IMG/VR virus record: IMGVR_UViG_3300030107_002090 | Location: 1 to 32,077 of that record | DNA from: a virus | Reading direction: 5' to 3' (one strand) | Length of the DNA stretch: 32,077 nt | Part shown: in pieces, positions 1 to 4,508 of the stretch | Layout of the letters: each line of letters begins with the position of its first letter | How positions within the stretch are numbered: the stretch's first letter is position 1 | Translations under genes and position numbers: made by a program | Notes under the pieces: generated by a model | Database searches by the model: none | Seen by the model: the letters and a program-made list of their open reading frames with translations, nothing else | What the model was told of the DNA's origin: nothing

Positions 1-99
1 GTTGCCTGTGTTCTCACATGCTTTCTTGATGGAGATTCCTTTAGCCTTGCGAGTCTCCTCGATGAAGTCTAGCAGTTGCTGTTTAGTTTCAATTTTCAT
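1..99 (-). CDS. Probable helix-turn-helix regulator, N-terminal fragment
   Basis: An open frame starts with ATG at 99 and runs off the left edge after 33 codons. The start has an AGGTGA ribosome-binding site four bases upstream and overlaps the end of the preceding 91-aa gene by 11 nt, which fits the tightly packed distal part of this leftward operon. The visible residues include ETRKAKGISIKKACENTGN, which resembles the first two helices of small phage DNA-binding proteins (KAKGIS followed by a short helix). Only this fragment is visible, so a repressor, an excisionase-like factor or an unrelated small protein are all possible. Confidence 0.55.
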   Translation of the reverse strand, partial: MKIETKQQLLDFIEETRKAKGISIKKACENTGN

Positions 100-364
100 C
101 GCTGTCACCTGTGTATCCTGCGATCACCGCTGCCCTGTTTTCTGTCGTATTGTCTAAACCAGCAGAGAGCAACTCATCACGCATCCTAGAGATCGTCCAG
201 TTGACCTTGATGACGATCATACTTTGAGATTGGAGATCGGTGATCATTGCATTAACACGATCATCGAATTCAACCTTGCTTAATGTGTTTCCAGTAAACT
301 CCTGCCAGTGAGAATGCTCACCAGCAGGTGGAACCCAAATAGCTATTTCGTTGACATCATTCAC
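89..364 (-). CDS. Hypothetical protein, 91 aa
   Basis: I do not recognise this family. The start is GTG at 364, supported by an AGGTGA site four bases upstream and by an 8-nt overlap with the end of the recombinase gene; no ATG is available in frame nearby. The protein is mildly acidic, with no signal peptide, membrane segment or cysteine motif. The middle part (about residues 33-75, DDRVNAMITDLQSQSMIVIK onward) looks helical and could be a small DNA- or protein-binding fold. Lying between a serine recombinase and a probable helix-turn-helix gene, it may be a cofactor of either, but that is only inference from position. Confidence 0.7.
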   Translation of the reverse strand: MNDVNEIAIWVPPAGEHSHWQEFTGNTLSKVEFDDRVNAMITDLQSQSMIVIKVNWTISRMRDELLSAGLDNTTENRAAVIAGYTGDSDEN

Positions 365-1037
365 GGATCACCTCACATCTCTTTAAGATCTTCCACACGT
401 TGCTGCGTGTCCAACCATTGCCAGACCTGCTCGGAACACCATTGCGGTTGAGCGTGGCTGCAATGTCAGAGAAGCCTTTGCCTTCACTTCGGTAACGGCG
501 AATCTTACGCAGTATCGGATGCTCGTGTAAACAGGGAATCAACTTGGAATCATCTTCAGGATCTGTCGTGAATCCGAAAGGTAGTTTAGCTGATAGCCTC
601 CGACCCTTCTTGCGAAGATAGTGCATCGAACTGCGAGTACGCTCAGCGATTGTCTCACGCTCCCACTGGGCTATCGTCGCAAACATGTTAGCGATCATGC
701 GACCAGCTGCGGTGCTTGTGTCAATCGAGTCGTAAACACTGATGAGAACCTTCGATGATTTGTCGAAGATCTCCATCAGGTCGCACCAGTCACGAACAGA
801 CCTTGAAAGCCTGTCGAGCTTGGTAATTATCACGCCATCAATGTCCTGTGTTTTCAGGGCTTCCAGCACGGCTTGTAACCCTGGGCGATCAGTGTTTTTA
901 CCACTGACTCCCTCATCTTTGAATGTGTTAACAATCTCGTGATCATGCAAACCAGCAAAGGCACAGGTTTTATCAACCTGCGCCTCGATGGTCTGCTGAT
1001 CGCCAGTGCTAACTCTTGCGTAGGCGATTAGTCTCAT
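357..1037 (-). CDS. Compact serine site-specific recombinase (resolvase/invertase family)
   Basis: This enzyme would recombine DNA through a serine nucleophile. The N-terminal catalytic domain (about 1-140) carries the family signature AYARVST with R8 and S10, the DEGVSGKNTDRPGL segment at 41-54, and the ITKLDRLSRS motif with D75, R76 and R79. The E-helix-like region WERETIAERT follows at 125-134. Residues 150-222 match a shortened recombinase domain (PFGF, then GKGFSDIAATLNRNGVPSR and GWTRSNVWKIL). At 226 residues it is longer than Tn3-type resolvases but lacks the zinc-ribbon and coiled-coil of large serine integrases. A GGGGAGG ribosome-binding site precedes the ATG, which overlaps the upstream stop codon (ATGA). 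It could be an integrase, an invertase switching tail genes, or a genome resolvase. No att or inversion sites were found in the window. Confidence 0.93.
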   Translation of the reverse strand: MRLIAYARVSTGDQQTIEAQVDKTCAFAGLHDHEIVNTFKDEGVSGKNTDRPGLQAVLEALKTQDIDGVIITKLDRLSRSVRDWCDLMEIFDKSSKVLISVYDSIDTSTAAGRMIANMFATIAQWERETIAERTRSSMHYLRKKGRRLSAKLPFGFTTDPEDDSKLIPCLHEHPILRKIRRYRSEGKGFSDIAATLNRNGVPSRSGNGWTRSNVWKILKRCEVIRE

Positions 1038-1282
1038 TCTAAAACCTCCCCGTCTTCAAGAATCGTGTAGCCCTTGGAGCGTATGAAGTCCAAAGCATCA
1101 GACTCAAACTCGTCAATAAACCCGCATTGATAATGCTCGGGCACATCGTCGAAGCTCTTGACCTCATGCAGGTCAGCAATCTCCTGTTCCCCATCGTCAA
1201 TGCTTTGGTGGCCGAGTGATTCAGCGAACCAACAGGTTTCATAAACACCTTCGTAGTTATAGATTTTCTTTTTGTCAGTCAT
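1034..1282 (-). CDS. Hypothetical acidic protein, 82 aa
   Basis: The family is not recognised. The protein is strongly acidic (for example SIDDGEQEIADLHEVKSFDD), soluble by composition, and has two cysteines far apart that do not form a metal motif. The start at 1282 has an AAGGAG site and the leader GGAGATTCACAATG, which is shared almost exactly with the upstream 130-aa gene. It overlaps that gene by 8 nt and the recombinase by 4 nt, so translation is probably coupled. Small acidic phage early proteins often act as DNA mimics or host-takeover factors, but nothing here shows such a role directly. Confidence 0.75.
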   Translation of the reverse strand: MTDKKKIYNYEGVYETCWFAESLGHQSIDDGEQEIADLHEVKSFDDVPEHYQCGFIDEFESDALDFIRSKGYTILEDGEVLE

Positions 1283-1667
1283 TGTGAATCTCCTTGTCTT
1301 CGTGCTTTGCGTCTCTTATCGTCCGAAGGTAATGCCATTTGGTGTAGTAGCGAAACAGCTCCTCTGTCATCGCCTCAAGGCTTCCCGTGTCATGGTATCC
1401 ATGCTCTAGCAATGCAGGTATCCAGTCGAAGTCATACGCTAGGCAAACTCCACCAAGTGTTTGCCCAGAAAGATTCAGAGCATCGCCACAGCCTAAGCTG
1501 ATCTGCTCAGCCATACCGATCACTAAATGTCGCACACTAACCGAGCCCTGCTCCTCTCTGTATTCTTCAATGGCCTGTTGGAAAACAGTTCCGGGGTTAG
1601 AGTTGTCCCGATCTAAAATGTGTTCCATCACACACAATGCGTCTATGATTTGAATCTCTATCTTCAT
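1275..1667 (-). CDS. Hypothetical protein, 130 aa
   Basis: I do not recognise this protein. It is helical and acidic in the N-terminal two thirds and has a more basic C-terminus (YYTKWHYLRTIRDAKHEDKE). There is no signal peptide or membrane segment, and two cysteines near residues 12 and 60 and a third near 70 do not form a motif. The ATG at 1667 follows a GAGGAG site with the leader repeated before the next gene. It lies 12 nt downstream of the 1680-1952 gene and overlaps the 82-aa gene by 8 nt, placing it in the same transcript. Confidence 0.72.
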   Translation of the reverse strand: MKIEIQIIDALCVMEHILDRDNSNPGTVFQQAIEEYREEQGSVSVRHLVIGMAEQISLGCGDALNLSGQTLGGVCLAYDFDWIPALLEHGYHDTGSLEAMTEELFRYYTKWHYLRTIRDAKHEDKEIHND

Positions 1668-1679
1668 TGTGAATCTCCT

Positions 1680-1952
1680 CTATCGCTGAGCCTGAACGAT
1701 TGCACGTTCAGCGGCTTTGAAAGTTCTGAAGTATTTACGAGTCAACCATGTGAACCCGTCACCTGTGTTTGTGAAGACCTGATAAACCGGAGTCAGATAT
1801 TTTGACCGTTGGCTTTTTGGTAGCTTCTTCCACGGCTTTGGCATTAAGAGGGATTCTGTGTAAACGATCTGGAATTGATCGTCGTTCGTCGTCCAGTACC
1901 TACGTTTTGAAACGGTGTCTGTGAGCCGCTTCGTCCTTTTTTTCCATTGCAT
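1680..1952 (-). CDS. Hypothetical basic protein, 90 aa
   Basis: A basic protein (KKRTKRLTDTVSKRRYW at the N-terminus, WLTRKYFRTFKAAERAIVQA at the C-terminus), possibly nucleic-acid binding, but the family is not recognised. I prefer the ATG at 1952, which has a GAGG site about ten bases upstream; a TTG at 1961 would add three residues but sits too close to that site. Unlike the promoter-proximal genes, its start is not at normal distance from a CGAAAGGATCA element. One copy of that element lies about 40 nt further upstream (1992-2001), separated by unexplained leader sequence. Confidence 0.65.
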   Translation of the reverse strand: MQWKKRTKRLTDTVSKRRYWTTNDDQFQIVYTESLLMPKPWKKLPKSQRSKYLTPVYQVFTNTGDGFTWLTRKYFRTFKAAERAIVQAQR

Positions 1953-2035
1953 CGTGTGCAATCCTCATTCGTGCTATACTTGTGTTGTGACTGATCCTTT
2001 CGAGGCTTTCCTTCGGGAAAGTTTGGTTTGTCACT

Positions 2036-2065
2036 GAGGTCAGACGGCACGTTTCGTCTGGCCTC
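2036..2065. other. Strong intergenic hairpin
   Basis: An 11-bp inverted repeat with one mismatch: GAGGTCAGACG pairs with CGTCTGGCCTC around an 8-nt loop. On the plus strand it is followed by GTTTTAC, so it could terminate transcription coming from the left. On the minus strand, the direction of the flanking genes, there is no U-run. The loop side reads CGAAACG followed by GUC on the minus strand, which recalls the ribozyme stem III ends further upstream in the operon, but no CUGANGA partner is present. Confidence 0.5.
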
Positions 2066-2074
2066 GTTTTACAG

Positions 2075-2122
2075 GTCACCGCTGCGGGTATGATCCGCAT
2101 ATGCTCCAACTAGCGCGGTGAC
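2075..2122 (-). other. Three-way-junction-like structured element in the spacer
   Basis: An 8-bp perfect inverted repeat (GTCACCGC at 2075-2082 and GCGGTGAC at 2115-2122) encloses a second perfect 5-bp stem, TGCGG/CCGCA, with a 7-nt loop. On the minus strand the loop reads ATCATAC, and a short GCT/AGC hairpin with loop AGTTGG lies beside it. The loop and the AGTTGG segment resemble an anticodon loop (CAU) and a D-loop, but there is no T arm and no proper acceptor stem, so this is not called a tRNA. It lies between two minus-strand genes in a 184-nt spacer. Confidence 0.45.
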
Positions 2123-2136
2123 AGTCTTCACGGGGT

Positions 2137-2301
2137 TTATTCTCCGGTCACCTGATACTTATTACCGTTTGGCAATGTGATAGTTCCTCCGAAGAACTCC
2201 CACATGAATTCGGTTTCCATTGCTTCGGCGTTTAGCCTCTCAAGTTCTGGCATATCCTGCTCAATTTGCTCAGGTGTGCATTCTGTTTGGATAATTCTCA
2301 T
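2137..2301 (-). CDS. Hypothetical small acidic protein, 54 aa
   Basis: A short gene that is easily missed. It starts with ATG at 2301, directly behind the conserved leader CGAAAGGATCAGAACT, and ends with TAA at 2137. The protein begins MRIIQTECTPEQIEQDMPEL and ends ITLPNGNKYQVTGE, suggesting an N-terminal acidic helix followed by a small beta hairpin. The family is not recognised. The start is well supported because the same leader precedes six other genes in this operon. It begins 25 nt after the stop of the 65-aa gene. Confidence 0.72.
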   Translation of the reverse strand: MRIIQTECTPEQIEQDMPELERLNAEAMETEFMWEFFGGTITLPNGNKYQVTGE

Positions 2302-2306
2302 AGTTC

Positions 2307-2323
2307 TGATCCTTTCGAAGATC
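2307..2323 (-). promoter_or_regulatory. Shine-Dalgarno hairpin before the 54-aa gene
   Basis: On the minus strand GATC-TTCGAAAG-GATC forms a 4-bp stem. The Shine-Dalgarno bases AAAGGA span the end of the loop and the start of the 3' stem strand, six to eight bases before ATG. Confidence 0.55.
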
Positions 2324-2326
2324 GGG

Positions 2327-2524
2327 TTAGTTACTTGGGTTTGGTCTTACGGTGATGCTGACAATATCTGTCGCGTTGTCTTCTTCGCTGGCGAATCGCC
2401 ATTGACCGTCTTTATGCCAGCCATCGACATAACCCGTCAACGATTTGTTGACCTCTTGTATTAGTCGTGGAGTTGGCAATCCGTCCAGCTTCTCAAATCC
2501 GTGGGTGTATACGTTGAATTTCAT
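2327..2524 (-). CDS. Hypothetical protein, 65 aa
   Basis: The family is not recognised. The sequence (MKFNVYTHGFEKLDGLPTP at the start, GYVDGWHKDGQWRFASEEDN later, ending in a beta strand DIVSITVRP) suggests a small mixed alpha/beta fold without membrane or metal motifs. The ATG at 2524 overlaps the stop of the 82-aa gene by four bases (ATGA), so it is translationally coupled, and it also has a GAAAGGATCA ribosome-binding element. No ribozyme lies in front of it, in contrast to the four spacers further upstream. Confidence 0.72.
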   Translation of the reverse strand: MKFNVYTHGFEKLDGLPTPRLIQEVNKSLTGYVDGWHKDGQWRFASEEDNATDIVSITVRPNPSN

Positions 2525-2769
2525 AGTTCTGATCCTTTCCTGTTGGATTTGATTTCCATCTCCATAACTTCCTGCAAGTTTTCGTGGGTCATACTCCAGT
2601 CCATATCATCACCGATGTGAACTACGCTTTCCCATTCTTTCTTGCTGACTCGTGGTTCGAACCAATCGTAATCGTCGTCAAAGAAATCATCCATATCCCA
2701 CCATGCTATGATGATTTCCTCCTCTGGATTCTTGTATTGTAAGTACTTGATTGCGTCTTTAACTTTCAT
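2521..2769 (-). CDS. Very acidic small protein, 82 aa
   Basis: A highly acidic protein: residues 15-40 read NPEEEIIIAWWDMDDFFDDD and continue in the same style, followed by KKEWESVV and an acidic C-terminal helix. The opening KVKDAIKYLQYKNPEEEIIIAWW resembles small conserved proteins that recur on phages and plasmids, though I cannot give a family name. The charge pattern is compatible with a DNA mimic, and the gene follows ardA in the same operon; both points are inference. The ATG at 2769 follows the conserved leader CGAAAGGATTAGAACT. A hammerhead ribozyme separates it from ardA. Confidence 0.8.
   Translation of the reverse strand: MKVKDAIKYLQYKNPEEEIIIAWWDMDDFFDDDYDWFEPRVSKKEWESVVHIGDDMDWSMTHENLQEVMEMEIKSNRKGSEL
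2530..2548 (-). promoter_or_regulatory. Divergent copy of the Shine-Dalgarno hairpin before the 65-aa gene
   Basis: GGAAAGGATCAGAACT precedes ATG 2524. The 5' half differs from the other copies and lies within the coding end of the 82-aa gene; ATCC at the far side can still pair with GGAT in the element (4 bp), so the fold is retained weakly. Confidence 0.4.
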
Positions 2770-2774
2770 AGTTC

Positions 2775-2793
2775 TAATCCTTTCGAGTGATTA
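2775..2793 (-). promoter_or_regulatory. Shine-Dalgarno hairpin before the 82-aa acidic gene
   Basis: Minus strand TAATC-ACTCGAAAG-GATTA, a 5-bp stem. Compared with the copy at 4482-4500 (TGATC/GATCA), the second pair is A-T instead of G-C, with both sides changed together. Confidence 0.65.
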
Positions 2794-2802
2794 GGTTTAA
2801 GG

Positions 2803-2865
2803 TGATCTGCCTCATCAGTGGCTGGAGATCATTCCAACCAGACACCGCCGGAGCGGTGTTTCGGC
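2803..2865 (-). ncRNA. Hammerhead ribozyme, type II, copy 4 (ardA / 82-aa gene spacer)
   Basis: A self-cleaving RNA fold with canonical core bases, read on the minus strand. GCC (2865-2863) is the 3' strand of stem II and is followed by GAA. Stem III is ACACCGC/GCGGTGT (7 bp) with loop UCCG, and C17 is at 2841. Stem I is UGGUUGG/CCAGCCA (7 bp, one G-U) with an 8-nt loop. The core CUGAUGA is at 2818-2812, and GGC (2811-2809) closes stem II. Predicted cleavage is between 2841 and 2840, 26 nt after the ardA stop codon and 71 nt before the next ATG. Loop I UGAUCU (2831-2826) can pair with AGAUCA (2808-2803) downstream of stem II as a pseudoknot. Open stem II makes this type II. Activity is inferred, not shown. 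Confidence 0.93.
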
Positions 2866-2866
2866 T

Positions 2867-3412
2867 CTAACAGTAGTTGTCGAAGATGTAGCAGGTGTGA
2901 TTGTTCGTTACACATGAAATGAATGAGGTGTAATGTTCCATTTCCCGCAGGATGTGGTCTTCGTCTGCGTAATTCCAGAATGTGGCCTTCTGATCATCGG
3001 TGAAGTGGCACAGGTCTAGCTCATTAAACCGGTCGCACGCCCAGCGCCGTTGTGCGTTGTGGTAATTCTCACATGTACCGCAATAACGATCTTGGAATTT
3101 GTCTTCGTCGAAGTCGCCAAAGTGGCTTATATACGCTTCTACTTCGTCCTGTCCGTATTGCTCCCAATAGCCGACGCGCTCAGCCAGATCGTCGAGGTCT
3201 TCATACTCGCTTAGCCTGTCAAAACCCTCATGATCATGGATTGCCCATTCTTCAGCGTATGGTTCTGGCGATCGGTCGAGCATGGCCTGCACTCGTGCTT
3301 TGAGATCGTCGGCAAACTCTGTTACCTCGATCCATTCACCATGTAGGATGCCAGCGTTGTAAGAGGCCAAGCATGCAACATAGATTCGGCCTGTGTGTGT
3401 TTGAGTAGTCAT
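2867..3412 (-). CDS. ardA: ArdA-family antirestriction protein
   Basis: ArdA proteins mimic bent B-form DNA and block type I restriction-modification enzymes, protecting incoming DNA. The 181-aa product opens with GRIYVACLASYNAGILHGEW, matching the typical ArdA start (IYVxxLxxYNxGxxxGxW). It continues with EEWAIHDHEGF, an acidic segment SEYEDLDDLAE, EAYISHFGDFDEDKFQDRYCG, and a C-terminal part with FWNYADEDHILREM and an aromatic end. Length and strong acidity fit the family (usually about 165-185 aa). I chose ATG 3412 rather than an upstream ATG at 3484, because the conserved Shine-Dalgarno hairpin ends eight bases before it and the extra 24 codons would cover a ribozyme. Hammerheads flank the gene on both sides, so it would be expressed from its own processed message. 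Its promoter-proximal position fits early expression on entry. Confidence 0.9.
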   Translation of the reverse strand: MTTQTHTGRIYVACLASYNAGILHGEWIEVTEFADDLKARVQAMLDRSPEPYAEEWAIHDHEGFDRLSEYEDLDDLAERVGYWEQYGQDEVEAYISHFGDFDEDKFQDRYCGTCENYHNAQRRWACDRFNELDLCHFTDDQKATFWNYADEDHILREMEHYTSFISCVTNNHTCYIFDNYC

Positions 3413-3417
3413 GTGTT

Positions 3418-3437
3418 TCATCCTTTCGAGTTGATGA
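3418..3437 (-). promoter_or_regulatory. Shine-Dalgarno hairpin before ardA
   Basis: Minus strand TCATC-AACTCGAAAG-GATGA, a 5-bp stem. The second pair is C-G here against G-C (4482 copy) and A-T (2775 copy), a third compensated state at the same position. Confidence 0.65.
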
Positions 3438-3447
3438 AATGTGATGA

Positions 3448-3510
3448 GGTCTGCCATCGTCAGTAGGTGGCGAACCAATGCCACCTAGACGCTCCGAGGA
3501 GCGTTTCGGC
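3448..3510 (-). ncRNA. Hammerhead ribozyme, type II, copy 3 (73-aa gene / ardA spacer)
   Basis: Minus strand: directly after the TAA stop comes GCC (3510-3508, stem II), then GAA. Stem III is ACGCUC/GAGCGU with loop CUCG, and C17 is at 3488. Stem I is UAGGUGGC/GCCACCUA, eight perfect pairs with an 8-nt loop. The core CUGACGA is at 3463-3457, where C at position 7 is allowed because that position varies in known hammerheads. One extra U (3456) precedes GGC (3455-3453), which closes stem II. Predicted cleavage is between 3488 and 3487, 23 nt after the stop codon and 75 nt before the ardA start. The loop I pairing with the 3' flank is weaker than in the other copies: GGUU with GACC, four pairs including one wobble. 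The extra U makes this copy slightly less certain than copies 2 and 4. Confidence 0.87.
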
Positions 3511-3732
3511 TTAGTTTAAAACTTGAATGTGCAATAGTGTCGATTCGGTTTCTCGCAGTGCTTCCAAGTCCTCCTCGGTGATTGGATAGCTTGAGTGTTG
3601 TACTACCCATGAGATTCGCTCACTCATCTCTTCGTGAATCCAGTCCTCCATCTCGTCATGCTCGTCGAATTCTTTGACCGTGGGATTGGTGTCTAGTGAA
3701 TCGGTGGAGTAGGTGACTTTGTATCGTGCCAT
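3511..3732 (-). CDS. Hypothetical acidic protein, 73 aa
   Basis: The protein begins MARYKVTYSTDSLDTNPTVKE, a probable beta hairpin, and continues with an acidic helix (FDEHDEMEDWIHEEMSERI) and a C-terminal strand (STLLHIQVLN). The family is not recognised. Sequence order and size resemble small host-modifying proteins common in phage early regions, but no function can be read from it. ATG 3732 follows the conserved leader CGAAAGGATCACAACC. A ribozyme lies immediately downstream of its TAA and another lies upstream of its leader. Confidence 0.78.
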   Translation of the reverse strand: MARYKVTYSTDSLDTNPTVKEFDEHDEMEDWIHEEMSERISWVVQHSSYPITEEDLEALRETESTLLHIQVLN

Positions 3733-3737
3733 GGTTG

Positions 3738-3754
3738 TGATCCTTTCGAAGATC
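3738..3754 (-). promoter_or_regulatory. Shine-Dalgarno hairpin before the 73-aa gene
   Basis: Minus strand GATC-TTCGAAAG-GATC, a 4-bp stem with the same loop as the copy at 2307-2323; the ribosome-binding bases AAAGGA end nine bases before ATG 3732. Confidence 0.55.
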
Positions 3755-3763
3755 GGGGTTAGT

Positions 3764-3825
3764 TGACCTGTCTCATCAGTGCCAGTAGGTCACGTCTGGC
3801 AGACGCTCCGAAGAGCGTTTCGACA
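3764..3825 (-). ncRNA. Hammerhead ribozyme, type II, copy 2 (215-aa / 73-aa gene spacer)
   Basis: The best-matching copy. Minus strand: UGUC (3825-3822) is the 3' strand of stem II, followed by GAA. Stem III is ACGCUC/GAGCGU closed by a UUCG tetraloop, and C17 is at 3802. Stem I is UGCCAG/CUGGCA with a 10-nt loop. The core CUGAUGA (3779-3773) is canonical, followed by GAC(A) for stem II. Predicted cleavage is between 3802 and 3801, 26 nt after the upstream stop codon and 69 nt before the next start. Loop I UGACCU (3792-3787) is complementary to AGGUCA (3769-3764) just past stem II. That pairing would take A3769 from a fourth stem II pair, leaving the 3-bp GUC/GAC stem seen in the other copies. 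Confidence 0.95.
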
Positions 3826-3827
3826 CG

Positions 3828-4475
3828 TTAGTACGGGAGTGGGACTGGCTCGCTGGAACCTTGCCCTTGGCCTATCCATCTGACCTTTTGTTCCTCCATC
3901 AACTTGACCCAACGCTTCGGCAATCGACGGTAGGAAAAGCGGCATCGTCGCCCTTCACCGGTGTATGAATCAATCACGAATAAAGCTGTTGTACCGTTAG
4001 GCATTTCGAACTCGCACAAAGCCAACCGTTTCTCGGTGTCAACGACCAACACCTCGGCATCTCGGTAGGCCTGATTGCACCAATGATGGAGAAATTGCCC
4101 ACGCTTGTAATGGCGTTTCCTGTCGGCCTTGAGATGCTCTAGAAAGTGCGTGAGGTAGCCGTGCGAATCTTTACCGCTTTCCAAGTGGTAGGCCGTTGTG
4201 AATCCGTGCTTGCCGTCTTCTCTGGTGAAGATGTATGTGTACGGTGGGTTCAGTGGGAATCCGTCCTCAACGGCGTTGTCTAGGTCATTGCCGTAGGCGA
4301 AAACCTGAGCGTAGAACAGTCGCCCATTCTCACGCTTGAAGATGTGTTCTTTGGTGTCGTGATGACGGTCACGAAAACGTACTGGTTCGAAGTCGTTAAG
4401 GAAGAACTCTTGGTCTACTGGTTCCAGTTGGTCAAAAATTACTTGCGGTTCGGTGTGTAGAAAATTACTTTCCAT
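3828..4475 (-). CDS. Hypothetical protein, 215 aa
   Basis: The family is not recognised. The protein is soluble and rich in aromatic and charged residues; it has strands such as GRLFYAQVFAYG, YTYIFTREDGKHGFTTAYHL, EVLVVDTEKRLALCEFE and TTALFVIDSYTGEGRRCRF, a basic loop (LKADRKRHYKRGQFLHHW at about 115-132) and a C-terminal helix (RRLPKRWVKLMEEQKVRW). It therefore looks like a mixed alpha/beta domain. ATG 4475 follows the conserved hairpin leader. It is the second gene of the operon, between ribozyme copies 1 and 2, so early expression is likely. A role in host takeover or antidefence alongside ardA is only inferred from the location. Confidence 0.82.
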   Translation of the reverse strand: MESNFLHTEPQVIFDQLEPVDQEFFLNDFEPVRFRDRHHDTKEHIFKRENGRLFYAQVFAYGNDLDNAVEDGFPLNPPYTYIFTREDGKHGFTTAYHLESGKDSHGYLTHFLEHLKADRKRHYKRGQFLHHWCNQAYRDAEVLVVDTEKRLALCEFEMPNGTTALFVIDSYTGEGRRCRFSYRRLPKRWVKLMEEQKVRWIGQGQGSSEPVPLPY

Positions 4476-4481
4476 TGTGTT

Positions 4482-4500
4482 TGATCCTTTCGAGTGATCA
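4482..4500 (-). promoter_or_regulatory. Shine-Dalgarno hairpin before the 215-aa gene
   Basis: Minus strand TGATC-ACTCGAAAG-GATCA, a 5-bp stem, and the reference copy for comparing stem covariation. AAAGGA lies partly in the loop and partly in the 3' strand, so folding would partly hide the ribosome-binding site. Confidence 0.65.
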
Positions 4501-4508
4501 GGGTTAGT

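Noticed and set aside
728-780. Plus-strand CUGAUGAG inside the recombinase gene, and another near 10628 in the portal gene
   Set aside because: No GAA element with a pairing stem III and no cleavage triplet in the right place; both are codon coincidences.
1900-1968. 22-codon minus-strand frame starting at the ATG nearest the orphan CGAAAGGATCA element
   Set aside because: Spacing from the ribosome-binding bases is far too long and it overlaps the 90-aa gene in another frame.
1945-1985. Plus-strand promoter with TATACT near 1975
   Set aside because: The only TTG-type -35 candidate is 22 bp away, and no plus-strand gene follows.
2036-2065. Fifth hammerhead ribozyme at the orphan GAAAC hairpin
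   Set aside because: CGAAACG followed by GUC is present, but no CUGANGA core occurs in the following sequence and stem I cannot be formed.
2075-2122. tRNA-Met-like gene on the minus strand (7-nt loop with CAU)
   Set aside because: The long stem closes directly after the anticodon-like arm; there is no T arm, no normal variable loop, and the D-stem would have three pairs only. Kept as an unexplained structure, not a tRNA.
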